Shown: piece by piece, positions 63,845 to 64,000 of the stretch
Layout: each line of letters opens with the position of its first letter
Numbering within the stretch: position 1 is the first letter of the stretch
The notes under the pieces: model-generated
Seen by the model: the letters and a program-made list of their open reading frames with translations, nothing else
Database searches by the model: none
What the model was told of the DNA's origin: nothing
Translations under genes and position numbers: made by a program
Source of the DNA: Globodera rostochiensis
Taxonomy: Eukaryota > Nematoda > Chromadorea > Rhabditida > Heteroderidae
Assembly: GCA_018350325.1 (NCBI GenBank)
Contig: JAEVLN010000020.1
Location: 775,796 to 839,795, forward strand
Direction of reading: 5' to 3'
Length of the DNA stretch: 64,000 nucleotides

Positions 63845-64000
63845 GCCCGTGATGTTCAAGACGGACAGAAGACAAAATTCTGTGATAATTTTTGTTTGTG
63901 CGTTAAATGCCTGTTAAAGCGTATCATATGCAACTTCCATTTTTGATTAGAATTATCTGTTGGGAGAAATCCCCCACCAAATTGTTGACAAAATTGATCA
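63845..64000. other. 3' flank of GMPPA
   Basis: No feature seen in the last 156 bases apart from GMPPA 3' untranslated sequence. Confidence 0.5.

Overview
The window is eukaryotic and almost certainly from a nematode. The genes have many small exons with GT-AG introns, many of them 50-110 bp. Several genes are typical of the phylum: a ZP-domain cuticlin, an ANC-1 giant nesprin with near-identical internal repeats, an HMT-1 type ABC transporter, a BATH (MATH-BTB) protein and a neuropeptide-type GPCR. Sequence and intron style are far from Caenorhabditis. A tylenchid (plant-parasitic or related) nematode is my guess, not something the sequence proves. Exon limits given as exact come from reading frame, splice dinucleotides and phase agreement. 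Those called approximate are not resolved.

Layout. Positions 1-9,262 hold four minus-strand genes: the 3' part of a Bicaudal-C/GLD-3 type KH protein (cut by the left edge), a ZP-domain cuticlin (1942-4923), HPRT (5796-6688) and RIO kinase 2 (7154-9262). A plus-strand ABCB6/HMT-1 half transporter (9602-13699) diverges from RIOK2. Next comes a minus-strand block: a SPOP-like MATH-BTB protein (14620-16461), Mago nashi (17351-17918) and a class I histone deacetylase (18217-20399). The HDAC diverges from the spliceosomal protein MFAP1 (20879-22994). After a possible 45-residue secreted peptide (23518-23655, plus) there is a minus-strand rhodopsin-family GPCR (23701-25248). Positions 25.2-30.9 kb hold no supported gene, but contain a 2.45-kb G-rich minisatellite with a higher-order repeat.

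Positions 31-60 kb are one gene, the orthologue of ANC-1 (giant nesprin). Two calponin-homology domains come first, then about 10 kb of coiled-coil exons, then a 15.9-kb array of five full and one partial copy of a ~2.7-kb genomic unit. A C-terminal transmembrane KASH domain ends in PPPF. The repeat copies, introns included, have the same length except for a CAG/glutamine tract of 7, 9, 14, 12, 10 and 6 codons, and I saw only about seven base differences among them. GMPPA (61162-63844, plus), the regulatory subunit of GDP-mannose pyrophosphorylase, closes the window.

Functions are mostly housekeeping: purine salvage (HPRT), 40S maturation (RIOK2), exon junction and splicing (Mago, MFAP1), chromatin (HDAC), nucleotide-sugar supply (GMPPA), nuclear anchorage (ANC-1) and cuticle (cuticlin). 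The most notable thing here is the homogenised repeat array inside a coding gene. Next are the G-rich minisatellite upstream of it and the many long G/C homopolymers in non-coding DNA.
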